Below the pieces are notes generated by a model. The model made no database searches, had not been told where the DNA came from, and worked only from the letters and a program-made list of their open reading frames with translations. Shown piece after piece: positions 1 to 7,704 of a stretch of DNA of 21,172 bases. The translations under genes were made by a program, and so were the position numbers. Positions within the stretch are counted from its first letter, which is position 1, and each line of letters opens with the position of its first letter. This DNA comes from JBMNUL01 sp050946255 (lineage in GTDB: Bacteria; Actinomycetota; Coriobacteriia; Coriobacteriales; CADBOM01): assembly GCA_050946255.1 (NCBI GenBank), contig JBMNUL010000031.1:1-21172 (forward strand). The letters run 5' to 3'.

Positions 1-523
1 ATAAAACCGCAGGTAAATAGCCGAAAATTTTTTCAATTTATATGCTGATAAATAAAATTTTAAAATTTAATTTTTAAAGCTATATAATTTGGATTATGTA
101 TCACAATTGTTACATATTCGTTGAATTAAGAATTATTTCCCTTTGACCTTCATGCAATTCCAATGATTCTCGAATTTATAAAAATCTCAGTTCATACATG
201 AAACCTATCTGCACTTGAACCGAAAGTGCGAAATCATAGATTTTGCATCAAGTTTTTCAAGAGTTAAAAAATGCTCTCTACAATCAGATATTCGTCAACA
301 GTCTGCGAATTTCACGCTTCCCCCGCATCGACATGGGAACGAGATGTATCGCAGTGGGCGACTGCGCATCTCGACCCTGCGCGAACCCAAGCGTGAAAAG
401 CCCCAGCAGCTTCTCTTCGAAACTTCTCGTTGACGTTGGGACTCCATTGATGCAAGAACTTGCCGCTGAGCGGGGCTTCGGATTCCATTTCCGGGCTGAC
501 ACCATAGCCAGCCCGGCCCCTAC
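1..523. other. AT-rich intergenic region, no gene seen
   Basis: The first roughly 330 bases are strongly AT-rich, with long A and T runs, unlike the GC-rich coding DNA that follows. From about 330 to 523 composition returns to the local norm. Short open frames exist on both strands here, but none has a convincing ribosome binding site or a recognisable protein, and they overlap each other. I see no tRNA, rRNA or transposase. The stretch may be an upstream or downstream non-coding region of a gene outside the window, or a remnant of transferred DNA. Confidence 0.5.
491..516 (-). other. Hairpin just after the antitoxin-rubredoxin gene
   Basis: A perfect 8-bp inverted repeat (CCGGGCTG and CAGCCCGG) with a 10-base loop lies 7 bases beyond the stop codon of the minus-strand gene at 524-883. 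It could end or stabilise that transcript. It lacks the run of T that a classical intrinsic terminator would have on the minus strand, so I do not call it a terminator outright. Confidence 0.35.
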
Positions 524-883
524 TCAAAGTTCGATTCTCTCGAACATGTCCTTGCCCTGCCCGCACCTGGGGCAGATGAATCCGTCGGGAAGCTCGTCCG
601 CTTCCACCGTGAAACCGCATGCCTTGCACCGCCAGGCCACCTTGGCACCGGTGTTCTCCGGAGTCTCCTTGACCGTACGGGGCCTGATGGAGCTCCCCTT
701 GTCGAAAATGCGGCGGAACTCCTCGAGCGCGAGCATGTTGCGCTGATAGGTGTCGGCATCGATTATTATCGCCGCAGCCCGGCCGTTCTGCGTTACATAC
801 AGCGGCTTTTTGGAATTTCGGACCTCTGCGATTATCGAGGCGGCGTTCGACTCCAGCTCTTGTAACGTGCAGTTATCGTCCAT
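524..883 (-). CDS. Phd/YefM-type antitoxin domain fused to a rubredoxin-like zinc ribbon
   Basis: This is a 119-residue protein. Residues 1-62 have the pattern of Phd/YefM antitoxins, which bind DNA and neutralise a partner toxin: a TLQELESNAASII start, then the PLYVTQNGRAAAII strand and an ALEEFRRIF helix. Residues 83-119 form a rubredoxin-like module of the rubrerythrin tail type, with two CxxCG pairs (C86/C89 and C104/C107) expected to bind iron or zinc. The start at 883 is chosen over a longer frame to 970 because an AAGGAGA ribosome site sits about 5 bases before it. No toxin gene (RelE, Doc, YoeB) adjoins it; the next gene upstream is a cysteine desulfurase 138 bases away. It may therefore be a solitary metal-responsive regulator rather than half of a toxin-antitoxin pair; that role is inference. 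Confidence 0.8.
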   Translation of the reverse strand: MDDNCTLQELESNAASIIAEVRNSKKPLYVTQNGRAAAIIIDADTYQRNMLALEEFRRIFDKGSSIRPRTVKETPENTGAKVAWRCKACGFTVEADELPDGFICPRCGQGKDMFERIEL

Positions 884-1021
884 ATGACTCTCCTTCACGA
901 ATCTGCACGAGAATGGCGACCCCATTGTAGCAGACCGAGCATGATATTCGGCGACTGGGCAAATCAACATCCGAACCTTAAAGGGGAGAAGTTGCCGTCT
1001 TGAAAAGCGCCTGCTAGAGCG

Positions 1022-2272
1022 TCATCTCCCCTTGGCACCAGACTCCTGAAGGTATTGCTCCAGGATATCGACGAATGTGTCCACGTCTTCCTCGGTGCTC
1101 TCGTACTCGAAGCTCACGCGAATGGTCCAGTTCGCCTGTTTCTTGGAAATACCCGCCGCTTGAAGGGCCTGGGGGTGCTTGGGGCGCCAAGTGCCTGGCT
1201 CGACCGTGTTCTCGTTGTTCTCGCAGGCCGAGCCGTGTGATACGAACACGCCCCTTTCGCTCAGGTACTCGAGCGCCTCCCTGCTTCTCATGCCCGGGAT
1301 GCTGAAGTTGAAGATGTAGGGAGAGCCATCCTCTCGTGAGTTGATGATCACGTCGGGCACCTCTTGGGTGAGCCGGGATGCCAGCTTGTCCCAAAGTTTC
1401 CTGACGCGGCGCTCTTTCGACTCTATGTCGGCGAAAGTGCACCGCACCGCCTCTGCGAACCCGGCTATCAGGAACACTGGCTCCGTCCCGGACCGCAGCC
1501 CCCGCTCCTGACCGCCTCCGAAGGCAGTGGTGAACATCTTGGTCCCCCGCTTCACATACAAGGCGCCTACCCCTTTCGGGCCCCCTATCTTGTGAGAGGA
1601 GATCGAGGCGAGATCCACTCCCCATTCGCGCAACGGGGTGGGTATTTTCCCAAAGGCCTGCACGATGTCCGAGTGCACCAGGGCCTCGGGTTCGAGCTGG
1701 TCTCGCAAATGGCATACCTCGCCGATGGGGAAGCGGTAGCCCAGCTCGTTTTGAACGGCCATCACGGTCACGATCGAGGTGGGCGTTTCAAGATGCCCCC
1801 TGAGGGAATCTAGGTCGAGGTCTCCGCCTTCGGCCTCCAAGTAGGAGACCTCCCAGCCCTCTCTCTTGAGGCCGCGCACGGTGCGTGTCACAGACGGGTG
1901 CTCCAGAGTCGAGACGATGATCTGCCCGGCGTCCTTTCCCCTGGCCCGGCAAGCCCCAGTGATGGCGAGGTTGTTGGATTCGGTTCCACCGGATGTGAAG
2001 ATAATCTCATCGGGATCCACATCCAGAGCATCGGCTACGATTGCCCTGCTTTCCTCGAGCACTTGCTTGGCGCGTTTTCCGGGAGCATGCACAGATGATG
2101 CGTTGCCGTATACCTGGACGAGCGTGTTGGAGATCACCTCGACGACCTCTTTCCGGGGCCTCGTGGTTGCCGCGTTGTCGAGATATGAGATCCTGCTGGC
2201 ATCTTGCGGGCATGCGGGCGAAGCGTGCTCTGCAGGGTGACGGTCTTCTTCGGAACTCGACATGGGAGTCAT
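1022..2272 (-). CDS. Cysteine desulfurase (NifS/IscS-like, class V aminotransferase fold)
   Basis: This 416-residue PLP enzyme would take sulfur (or selenium) from cysteine (or selenocysteine), leaving alanine and a persulfide or perselenide on its own cysteine. Visible signatures are YLDNAATT at 30-37, the PLP-contacting H125 in LEHPSV, D202 and Q205 in HSDIVQAFGK, the PLP lysine K228 in SSHKIGGPKG, and a catalytic cysteine C350 in SHGSACE. The C-terminal RVSFEYESTEEDVD block is typical. About 28 extra residues precede the usual start of the family; the ATG at 2272 is supported by a GGAG site about 6 bases upstream. It is divergent from selA across 369 bases. Its position beside the selenium genes suggests a role in selenium delivery or tRNA/Fe-S sulfur supply, but general cysteine desulfurase work is equally possible. 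Confidence 0.9.
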   Translation of the reverse strand: MTPMSSSEEDRHPAEHASPACPQDASRISYLDNAATTRPRKEVVEVISNTLVQVYGNASSVHAPGKRAKQVLEESRAIVADALDVDPDEIIFTSGGTESNNLAITGACRARGKDAGQIIVSTLEHPSVTRTVRGLKREGWEVSYLEAEGGDLDLDSLRGHLETPTSIVTVMAVQNELGYRFPIGEVCHLRDQLEPEALVHSDIVQAFGKIPTPLREWGVDLASISSHKIGGPKGVGALYVKRGTKMFTTAFGGGQERGLRSGTEPVFLIAGFAEAVRCTFADIESKERRVRKLWDKLASRLTQEVPDVIINSREDGSPYIFNFSIPGMRSREALEYLSERGVFVSHGSACENNENTVEPGTWRPKHPQALQAAGISKKQANWTIRVSFEYESTEEDVDTFVDILEQYLQESGAKGR

Positions 2273-2641
2273 TCAAATCTCCATTTCAACTATCGGCTTT
2301 CCCAATATGGTAACGCTTGAAGTCGGGCCAAGTGGAACCGAAAGTTAAGCGGGGGAACCTTCGTGCCGAAACAGGCAGCATCGGGCGAAGCAGGCTGTAT
2401 TGTATCTAAACGCTGGAGTTGGATGCAAGGCGTCCGCCGGCAGCTGCGAATGCGGGTCGCTCGCGGCTGGTCAGCCCCTATTTGACTATATAATTGAATT
2501 CGAAACCAGAAGCACCTATCGCAATACGGAATTTTCCGGGTGGTTACTCCATTCGATACCACTCGCCTGCGAAACTGAAATCGAGGAAATGGCGCTCTCC
2601 CAGAGAGGGCTTCCTCTATTAGGACTTTAGGGAGTGAGCAG
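2273..2641. promoter_or_regulatory. Divergent intergenic region between the cysteine desulfurase and selA
   Basis: This 369-base gap must hold promoters for two divergent genes. A consensus-like TATAAT lies at 2489-2494 on the plus strand, in an AT-rich patch, but I see no good -35 box at the normal distance. A strong hairpin near the selA end is listed separately. No protein-coding gene is convincing here. Confidence 0.35.
2583..2616 (+). promoter_or_regulatory. Stem-loop in the selA leader
   Basis: GAGGAA (2583-2588) pairs with TTCCTC (2611-2616), and inside it CTCTC (2595-2599) pairs with GAGAG (2603-2607) around a CCA loop, with GC/GC pairs and a small bulge between the two stems. This gives about 13 base pairs. 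It ends 25 bases before the selA start codon and just ahead of the ribosome site. There is no T run, so it is more like a leader control element than a terminator. SelB binding to a SECIS-like leader hairpin is known for the E. coli selAB operon; similarity in role here is inference. Confidence 0.45.
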
Positions 2642-4120
2642 ATGGCGGGCAGTCCCGATAACAATTTGCTGAGATCTCTTCCATCCGTCGACAAGGTTCT
2701 CGACGCTCTTGGAGATTCCCCTTTTGGAAACCTCCCGCATGAGGTAAAGGCCAACGTCGTGCGCGGCGTTATCGCAGATATCCGAGATGCCGTACTCGCA
2801 GGCTCCTCGAGGGATACTTCGATCGAGTCGGTTGTCCGAGAATCAGAAGCCCGGCTAAGCCTGCAAGTCCACCCATCGCTCCGACGCGTCATCAACGCCA
2901 CGGGAATAGTCCTCCACACGAATCTAGGCAGGAGCGTCCTGGCCCCGCAGGCAGTCGATGCCGTCGCAGAGGCCGCACGGTCCTACTCGAATTTGGAGTA
3001 CAGCATCGATTCGATGGGGAGGGGAAGCCGCCAGGAGCATGTCGAGCGCCTCATCTGCAGTCTCACAGGCGCTGAGGCGGCGATGGCCGTCAACAACAAT
3101 GCCGCAGCGGTGATGATGGTGCTCCAAGAGTTCGCGCAGGGCCGCGAGGCGGTCATCTCCAGAGGCGAGCTGATAGAAATCGGCGGGTCGTTCCGCATCC
3201 CCGAGATCATGGAGCTGTCCGGTGCGCGGATGGTGGAAGTCGGAACGACGAACAAGACCCACCTCTCAGATTACGAGAAGGCAGTGTGCGATGACACGGC
3301 GATGCTGGTGAAGGTGCACACCTCCAACTACTCGCTAGTGGGTTTCACGGAGTCCGTGAGCTCCCGCGAGCTGAAGCGGCTTGCGGAAGAGGTCTCGTCC
3401 CGTCGGGCAAATGCCGCATCAAAGGGAGGCGTTGGGAGCGGTTCCGGTTTCGGGACGGGGTCTCCCCTTCTCCTCTATGAGGACCTGGGCTCTGGGATGC
3501 TACTTGCCCCACGGGGGCTGGAGGGAGCGGAGCCGACGGTTCGAGAGACCCTGGAGCAGGGCTGCGATTTGGTCTCGTTCTCGGGTGACAAGCTTCTCGG
3601 GGGACCGCAGGCCGGGATCATCGTGGGAGCCAAGCCCCTCATCGACAGGCTGAAGAGAAATCCCCTGGCAAGAGTGCTCCGCCTGGACAAGATGACTATT
3701 GCCGCGTTGACTGCGACTTTGCAGCTCTACCTCGACGGGGACTCCGCAATTGATGAAGTGCCCACGCTCTCCATGCTCTCAGCTACTCTAGACCAGATGA
3801 GAGAGAGGGCCCTTTCTCTCAAGAAGCGCATCGAGGGCATTTCGGGAGCGGATTCGCTGCGCGTAGAGCTCGCGGACGACGTCTCGAAAGCCGGAGGCGG
3901 CTCGCTGCCGACTTCTGAGATCCCCACATGCGTCGTGACTGTCTCCTTCTCAAGAGGGACGGCGCAAGGGTGCCTCGAGCACTTGGTTCAGAAGCGCGAT
4001 ACGCCGATCATTGCGCGGATCAAGCACGACATGCTCGTATTCGACCCCAGGACGCTTCTCGGCGAGGACGAGCAAGACGAGATAGCTGCTGCGATCGAGT
4101 CGTATCTGAAGGGCAATTAG
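2642..4120 (+). CDS. selA: L-seryl-tRNA(Sec) selenium transferase SelA
   Basis: SelA is the PLP enzyme that converts seryl-tRNA(Sec) to selenocysteyl-tRNA(Sec) using selenophosphate. The 492-residue protein shows the family features: an N-terminal LRSLPSVDKVL segment (tRNA-binding domain), RRVINATGIVLHTNLGRS at 81-98, AVNNNAAAV at 149-157, EIGGSFRIPEIM at 179-190, HTSNYSLVGF at 226-235, DLGSGML at 281-287, and the PLP lysine K317 in SGDKLLGGPQAG. A Ser/Gly-rich stretch at about 254-274 looks like an extra surface loop before the LLLYEDLGSG strand. The ATG has a GGGAG site 8 bases upstream. selB follows after 187 bases on the same strand, so the two are probably coordinately expressed. Confidence 0.97.
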   Translation: MAGSPDNNLLRSLPSVDKVLDALGDSPFGNLPHEVKANVVRGVIADIRDAVLAGSSRDTSIESVVRESEARLSLQVHPSLRRVINATGIVLHTNLGRSVLAPQAVDAVAEAARSYSNLEYSIDSMGRGSRQEHVERLICSLTGAEAAMAVNNNAAAVMMVLQEFAQGREAVISRGELIEIGGSFRIPEIMELSGARMVEVGTTNKTHLSDYEKAVCDDTAMLVKVHTSNYSLVGFTESVSSRELKRLAEEVSSRRANAASKGGVGSGSGFGTGSPLLLYEDLGSGMLLAPRGLEGAEPTVRETLEQGCDLVSFSGDKLLGGPQAGIIVGAKPLIDRLKRNPLARVLRLDKMTIAALTATLQLYLDGDSAIDEVPTLSMLSATLDQMRERALSLKKRIEGISGADSLRVELADDVSKAGGGSLPTSEIPTCVVTVSFSRGTAQGCLEHLVQKRDTPIIARIKHDMLVFDPRTLLGEDEQDEIAAAIESYLKGN

Positions 4121-4256
4121 CAGCAGCTAGCGGAGCACGTCGGGCCGCGGGCGATATGACGGCACGAAGGAAGGGAGTGGCGGCTGCCAGGGCTGATGCT
4201 GGCAGGACCGCACCTGGTGGCGCGTTAGCGCATCGCGGCGCGAAACTTTTATTAGT

Positions 4257-4283
4257 GTGACAGGGAGACGGTTCTCTTGTCAC
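4257..4283 (+). promoter_or_regulatory. Stem-loop in the selB leader
   Basis: GTGACA (4257-4262) pairs with TGTCAC (4278-4283), and GAGA (4265-4268) pairs with TCTC (4273-4276) around a CGGT loop, with a GG/T internal loop between the two stems. It lies 24 bases before the selB start, almost the same spacing as the hairpin before selA. A short upper stem, a bulged T and G residues in the apical loop recall bacterial SECIS elements, so autogenous control by SelB is a candidate role. This is inference; no binding data exist. Confidence 0.4.
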
Positions 4284-4307
4284 TCATGAGCGGAAGGAGT
4301 TGCGCCG

Positions 4308-6254
4308 ATGGGCGAGGCCATACAGCAGACACCACTCGTGCTGGGCACGGCGGGACACATCGATCACGGGAAGTCGACGCTGATAGAGGCTCTTACCGGA
4401 ACCGACCCAGACCGGCTGGAGGAGGAGAAGCGGCGCGGGATAACGATAACCCTCGGATTCGCCAAGCTCCAGCTCCCAGACGGGACGTTCCTCGGAGTCG
4501 TCGACGTTCCCGGCCACGAGCGCTTCGTGCGCCAGATGATCGCAGGCGCCAGCGGGATAGACCTGGCGCTCCTCTGCATCGCGGCAGACGATGGGGTGAT
4601 GCCCCAAACCCGAGAGCATCTCGCGATTCTCGAGCTTCTAGGCATCACGACATGCGTGGTGGCCTTGACGAAATGCGATCTGGTCGACAACGAGTGGATA
4701 GAGATGGTCACAGAGGAGATACGCTCCACCTTGGCGGGAACCCCTTACGCGAACAGCCCCATTATCCCCGTCTCAGCCTATGAGAAGACGGGGCTGGAAG
4801 AGCTCAGGAACGCTATTGCGGAGAAGGCCGGCAAATTGCGGTCGAAGCAGAAATCTGGTCCCGTGCGGATGCCCATCGACCGCGTGTTCACAATCAAGGG
4901 CTCTGGAACCGTCGTCACCGGGACCCTCTGGCAAGGCTCGGTGCGCCCCAATGACACGCTGGAGGTGCTCCCAACCCTGAAAACGGCGCGAATTCGCAAC
5001 GTCCAGGTGCATGGACAGGACGTTCCGGCGGCGCTTGGGGGCAACCGAACCGCACTCAACATATCCAACTTGAGCAAAGAGGAGTTGGCCCCGGGCGACT
5101 TTCTCGCCACACCGGGCACACTTGACCCCACAGACCGATTCGACGCGCGCTTCAAGTATCTACCCGCCATCTCCGAGGGAAAGCCCCTGAAGAGCGGGAC
5201 GCAGGTGCGCGTTGCCCATGGCACGAGGGAAGTTACCGGCAGGCTGCTCTTGATGGATGGGGTCGAGAGCCTGAAGCCGCTCGATTCCGCGCTTGCGCAG
5301 ATCAGACTCGACGAGCCTTTGCCGATATCGAGGAACGACCGTTTCGTGGTTCGCTCGCTCTCCCCCATCGAGCTGATAGGCGGTGGGATTGCCCTAGATT
5401 GCCATCCTCACCGCCGCACGACTCTAAAAGAACCTGACCGTGCGCTCCTAGAGGCCCTGTCAAGAGACGATGACGCCGAGGTCTGCAAAGCGGTGGTAGA
5501 AGCGTCCGAGATTCCCGTTTCCGCCGACGAGATCGCAAGGACAGCGGGATTGGCCCCCAAGCGCGTGGACGAGCTGATGGGGAGCCTGGGTCCTGAGGAG
5601 GGAAAGCGATTCAGGGTGCTCGTTGGGGGCGGAAGGCGCTTCTACGCGACATCCTCTGTGGTCCAAAGGCAAGTCTCCACCCTCGAGAACCTGCTCCTCA
5701 ACTACCATGCGGGCAATCCGGCTTCCACGGGTTTGACAAAAGGCGAGCTGAAAGACATTTTCCCAGCCCATCTAGATGACGACTGTTTCGACGCGCTGCT
5801 CTCAGAAGCCGAATCCGAGGGAAAGCTCGTCTCGAGCAACGGGGAGATCAGCCATCCTCAGGCAGCTGCTGGGGCCAGGAGCCTCGAAGACCAGACCGTC
5901 ACGGCTTTGATGTCCCTGATCGAATCTCACGGGGCCACCCCGCCGTCCATGCAGGAGCTCTTCGACGAAGCCGGGGTGGATTCCACCCGTGGATACAAAG
6001 CCATTGGGATTTTGGAGAAGAACGGCGAGATCGTCCGTTTCGGCGACTCGTTCGTCCTCTCGAAGGGGGAAGTCGACAGGTTCGAGAAGCTGGTCCGTGA
6101 ATTTCTCGAGAAGAACGGAAGCGCCACTGCAGCACAGCTCAAGGAGGCGATGGGCACCAGCCGGAAGTATGCAATTCCCCTGTTAGAGTATTTCGACTCA
6201 ATGAGGGTAACCCAGCGCGATGGCGACCAACGAACGCTGGCCCGGCCTCGTTAG
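4308..6254 (+). CDS. selB: Selenocysteine-specific translation elongation factor SelB
   Basis: SelB is the GTPase that brings selenocysteyl-tRNA(Sec) to the ribosome at UGA codons marked by a downstream SECIS hairpin. The 648-residue protein has the GTPase motifs GHIDHGKST at 16-24, DVPGH at 66-70 and TKCD at 121-124, then EF-Tu-like beta-barrel domains (PIDRVFTIKGSGTVVTGTLW and following). The C-terminal part, from about residue 375, has the repeated winged-helix character that binds SECIS RNA, ending in an EKNGSATAAQLKEAMGTSRK helix-turn-helix-like segment. Length fits the family. The start is set by an AAGGAG site 8 bases upstream of the ATG. It follows selA and precedes selC on the same strand. 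Confidence 0.97.
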   Translation: MGEAIQQTPLVLGTAGHIDHGKSTLIEALTGTDPDRLEEEKRRGITITLGFAKLQLPDGTFLGVVDVPGHERFVRQMIAGASGIDLALLCIAADDGVMPQTREHLAILELLGITTCVVALTKCDLVDNEWIEMVTEEIRSTLAGTPYANSPIIPVSAYEKTGLEELRNAIAEKAGKLRSKQKSGPVRMPIDRVFTIKGSGTVVTGTLWQGSVRPNDTLEVLPTLKTARIRNVQVHGQDVPAALGGNRTALNISNLSKEELAPGDFLATPGTLDPTDRFDARFKYLPAISEGKPLKSGTQVRVAHGTREVTGRLLLMDGVESLKPLDSALAQIRLDEPLPISRNDRFVVRSLSPIELIGGGIALDCHPHRRTTLKEPDRALLEALSRDDDAEVCKAVVEASEIPVSADEIARTAGLAPKRVDELMGSLGPEEGKRFRVLVGGGRRFYATSSVVQRQVSTLENLLLNYHAGNPASTGLTKGELKDIFPAHLDDDCFDALLSEAESEGKLVSSNGEISHPQAAAGARSLEDQTVTALMSLIESHGATPPSMQELFDEAGVDSTRGYKAIGILEKNGEIVRFGDSFVLSKGEVDRFEKLVREFLEKNGSATAAQLKEAMGTSRKYAIPLLEYFDSMRVTQRDGDQRTLARPR

Positions 6255-6296
6255 CAGCCCGCTCGTCTTGGCTCAGGAGGCAGGGAGAGTTATAAA

Positions 6297-6336
6297 CAGG
6301 CTAATATTTATCGTTAAATACAGGTTAGTATTTATC
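6297..6336 (+). repeat. AT-rich direct and inverted repeats upstream of selC
   Basis: Two 16-base copies of CAGGYTARTATTTATC start at 6297 and 6321, a 24-base period, differing at two positions. Within them TATTTA (6305-6310), TAAATA (6315-6320) and TATTTA (6329-6334) form alternating inverted repeats. The block stands about 55 bases before the mature tRNA and is far more AT-rich than its surroundings. It could hold the selC promoter and an operator. I see no clear -35/-10 pair. Confidence 0.5.
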
Positions 6337-6348
6337 TATGAACCGAAA

Positions 6349-6370
6349 CCCTCGTCGAAGAGCGACGGGG
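6349..6370 (+). other. Hairpin between the repeats and selC
   Basis: CCC and CGTCG (6349-6351, 6353-6357) pair with CGACG and GGG (6363-6370), with a bulged T at 6352. The 8-bp stem ends 20 bases before the mature 5' end of selC. It could be part of the tRNA precursor leader or the 3' end of the selB message. No T run follows it. Confidence 0.35.
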
Positions 6371-6389
6371 ATCTGATGAAGGGCTAAAT

Positions 6390-6486
6390 GGAGACGAATG
6401 GGTCCTGGTGGGCCCTGCGGCCTTCAAAGCCGTTGTGAGGCGCGCAGAACGTCTCTGGTGTGTTCGATTCGCACTCGTCTCCGCCA
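6390..6486 (+). tRNA. selC: Selenocysteine tRNA, anticodon TCA
   Basis: The 97-base gene folds as a bacterial tRNA(Sec). An 8-bp acceptor stem (GGAGACGA with TCGTCTCC), a 6-bp D stem (GGGTCC with GGGCCC, loop TGGT), a 5-bp anticodon stem (6417-6421 with 6429-6433) with loop CTTCAAA and anticodon TCA at 6424-6426, a long variable arm (GAGGCG with CGTCTC), and a 5-bp T stem (GTGTG with CGCAC) with loop TTCGATT are all present. The 8+5 bp acceptor/T arrangement and 6-bp D stem are the marks of bacterial selC. Discriminator G6483 and CCA 6484-6486 are encoded. A TTTT run directly follows. It lies between selB and the convergent selD. Confidence 0.97.
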
Positions 6487-6507
6487 TTTTCCCTTGTTTC
6501 CCGAAGG

Positions 6508-7641
6508 TCATCGCATGAAGATCATTCCAGACGGCCCTGCCATCGCGGTCCCAATCCGCGCAGGCGGCCTTCCGCTTGCAGCCTCGAACCTCGACGCGAA
6601 CTCATCGGCCCTGCTCGGGTCGATTGCCACCAGCAGGCCTCCGCTGGTCTGAGGGTCGCAGAGCACTCCCATCCTGTTGTCGTATTCCTCGGCCCCAAGC
6701 GTCCCCCGCTTGACGAACGGCTCGGCCCACTTCACGATGTCGAACGTTTTCCCCGGCCGGCAGTAATTGCAGGAATGCTCCCAGACCCCATCGAACATTG
6801 GCACCGCATCCCAATTGACAACAGCTGCGATGCCCGAGGCCTCTAGCATCTCGTGCAGATGGCCGGCAAGCCCGAACCCCGTTACATCAGTTGCCGCATG
6901 GGCGCCTACGGAGAGCATCGCCTCGGATGCGCTCTTGTTGAGCTCCATCATGCTTTCGATGACCGGCCGCATTGACTCCTCGTCCTCAAGACCGGCTTTG
7001 TACGCCGCGTTCATGATCCCAGAGCCCACAGGCTTGGTGTAGAAGAGCACGTCGTCCTCACGCACGCCTGAATTAGTGACGATGCGATCGGGGTGCACTG
7101 TTCCGAACACGGAGAGGCCGTACTTGGGCTCGTCATCATCGATTGAATGGCCTCCAACGACGAAGGCCCCGGCCTCGCGGACTTTGTCGCTTCCTCCCCG
7201 CATGACCTCAGCGACGACGTCTGTTCCGAGGGCCACCGGGAAAGCGAGGATGTTCAGGGCAACGAGAGGCCTGGCCCCCATCGCGTAGACGTCCGAGAGG
7301 GCATTGGCCGCGGCAATGGCCCCGAACTCGTAGGGATCGTCGACGACGGGGGTGAAGAAATCGAGCGTGAGCACTGCCGCCTGCTCGTCGTTTATGCGAT
7401 ACACCGCCGCATCGTCGCTCGTTTCGAAACCCCGTAGCAACTCCGGCGCTTCGGGAACTGGGATGTTATTCATTATTTTCTTGAGGTCGCCCGGACTCCA
7501 CTTGGCAGCTCAACCGCCCTTCTGGGTGAGCTTCGTGAGCTTTATACGCTCTCCCTCGGAGAAAGCCGGGGTTTCCGGAACTGCGTTACAAGAATTTTGG
7601 AAACCCTGGATTTCCCCAGGCTCTTCGTGCCGCTCGTCCAT
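6508..7641 (-). CDS. selD: Selenide, water dikinase SelD, selenocysteine-containing
   Basis: SelD makes selenophosphate from selenide and ATP. A conventional reading starts at an internal ATG (7473) and loses the active-site N-terminus. Reading on upstream in frame gives KLTKLTQKGG, then TGA at 7510-7512, then AAKWSPGDLKKI, exactly the SelD motif whose catalytic residue is Cys or Sec. So the TGA encodes selenocysteine (residue 44) and the protein is 377 residues from the ATG at 7641, which has an AGAGGGGG site about 6 bases upstream. Downstream features fit: the DDAAVY nucleotide motif, LDFFTPVVDDPYEFG, NALSDVYAMGA at 113-123, GGHSIDDDEPKYGL, TDVTGFGLAGH and DPQTSGGLL. A short N-terminal extension of about 30 residues precedes the conserved part. 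It is the last gene of the minus-strand selenium unit. Confidence 0.95.
7483..7498 (-). promoter_or_regulatory. Candidate bacterial SECIS element of selD
   Basis: Immediately downstream of the TGA, minus-strand bases 7498-7494 (GGAGT/C side) can pair with 7488-7483 (GACCTC side, one bulged C), leaving a CGGGC loop. About 17 bases separate the TGA from the first loop G, within the range known for bacterial SECIS elements, and the loop has the required guanosines near its start. The stem is short and was folded by eye, so its exact shape is uncertain; the presence of some SECIS here follows from the selenocysteine codon. Confidence 0.4.
7510..7512 (-). other. In-frame UGA selenocysteine codon in selD
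   Basis: The TGA lies between codons for KGG and AAKW in the invariant SelD active-site motif. The frame is open for 43 codons upstream to an ATG with a ribosome site, and for 333 codons downstream. The neighbouring genes supply the whole decoding machinery. Confidence 0.93.
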
Positions 7642-7704
7642 TTCAACCCCCTCTCGAAATGTTGCCCGCGAGGTGTTCTCGGAAAGAACGCCGGCGATGC
7701 ATCT

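Noticed and set aside
1..1020. A toxin partner for the Phd/YefM domain
   Set aside because: No open frame on either side resembles RelE, YoeB, Doc or PIN toxins.
883..1024. Read-through joining the cysteine desulfurase to the antitoxin-rubredoxin gene via its TGA
   Set aside because: The two share a frame and no stop lies between, but the small gene has its own strong ribosome site and the linker has no protein-like features.
6508..7473. selD starting at the ATG at 7473
   Set aside because: This start removes the invariant active-site segment, which is encoded in frame just upstream across the TGA.
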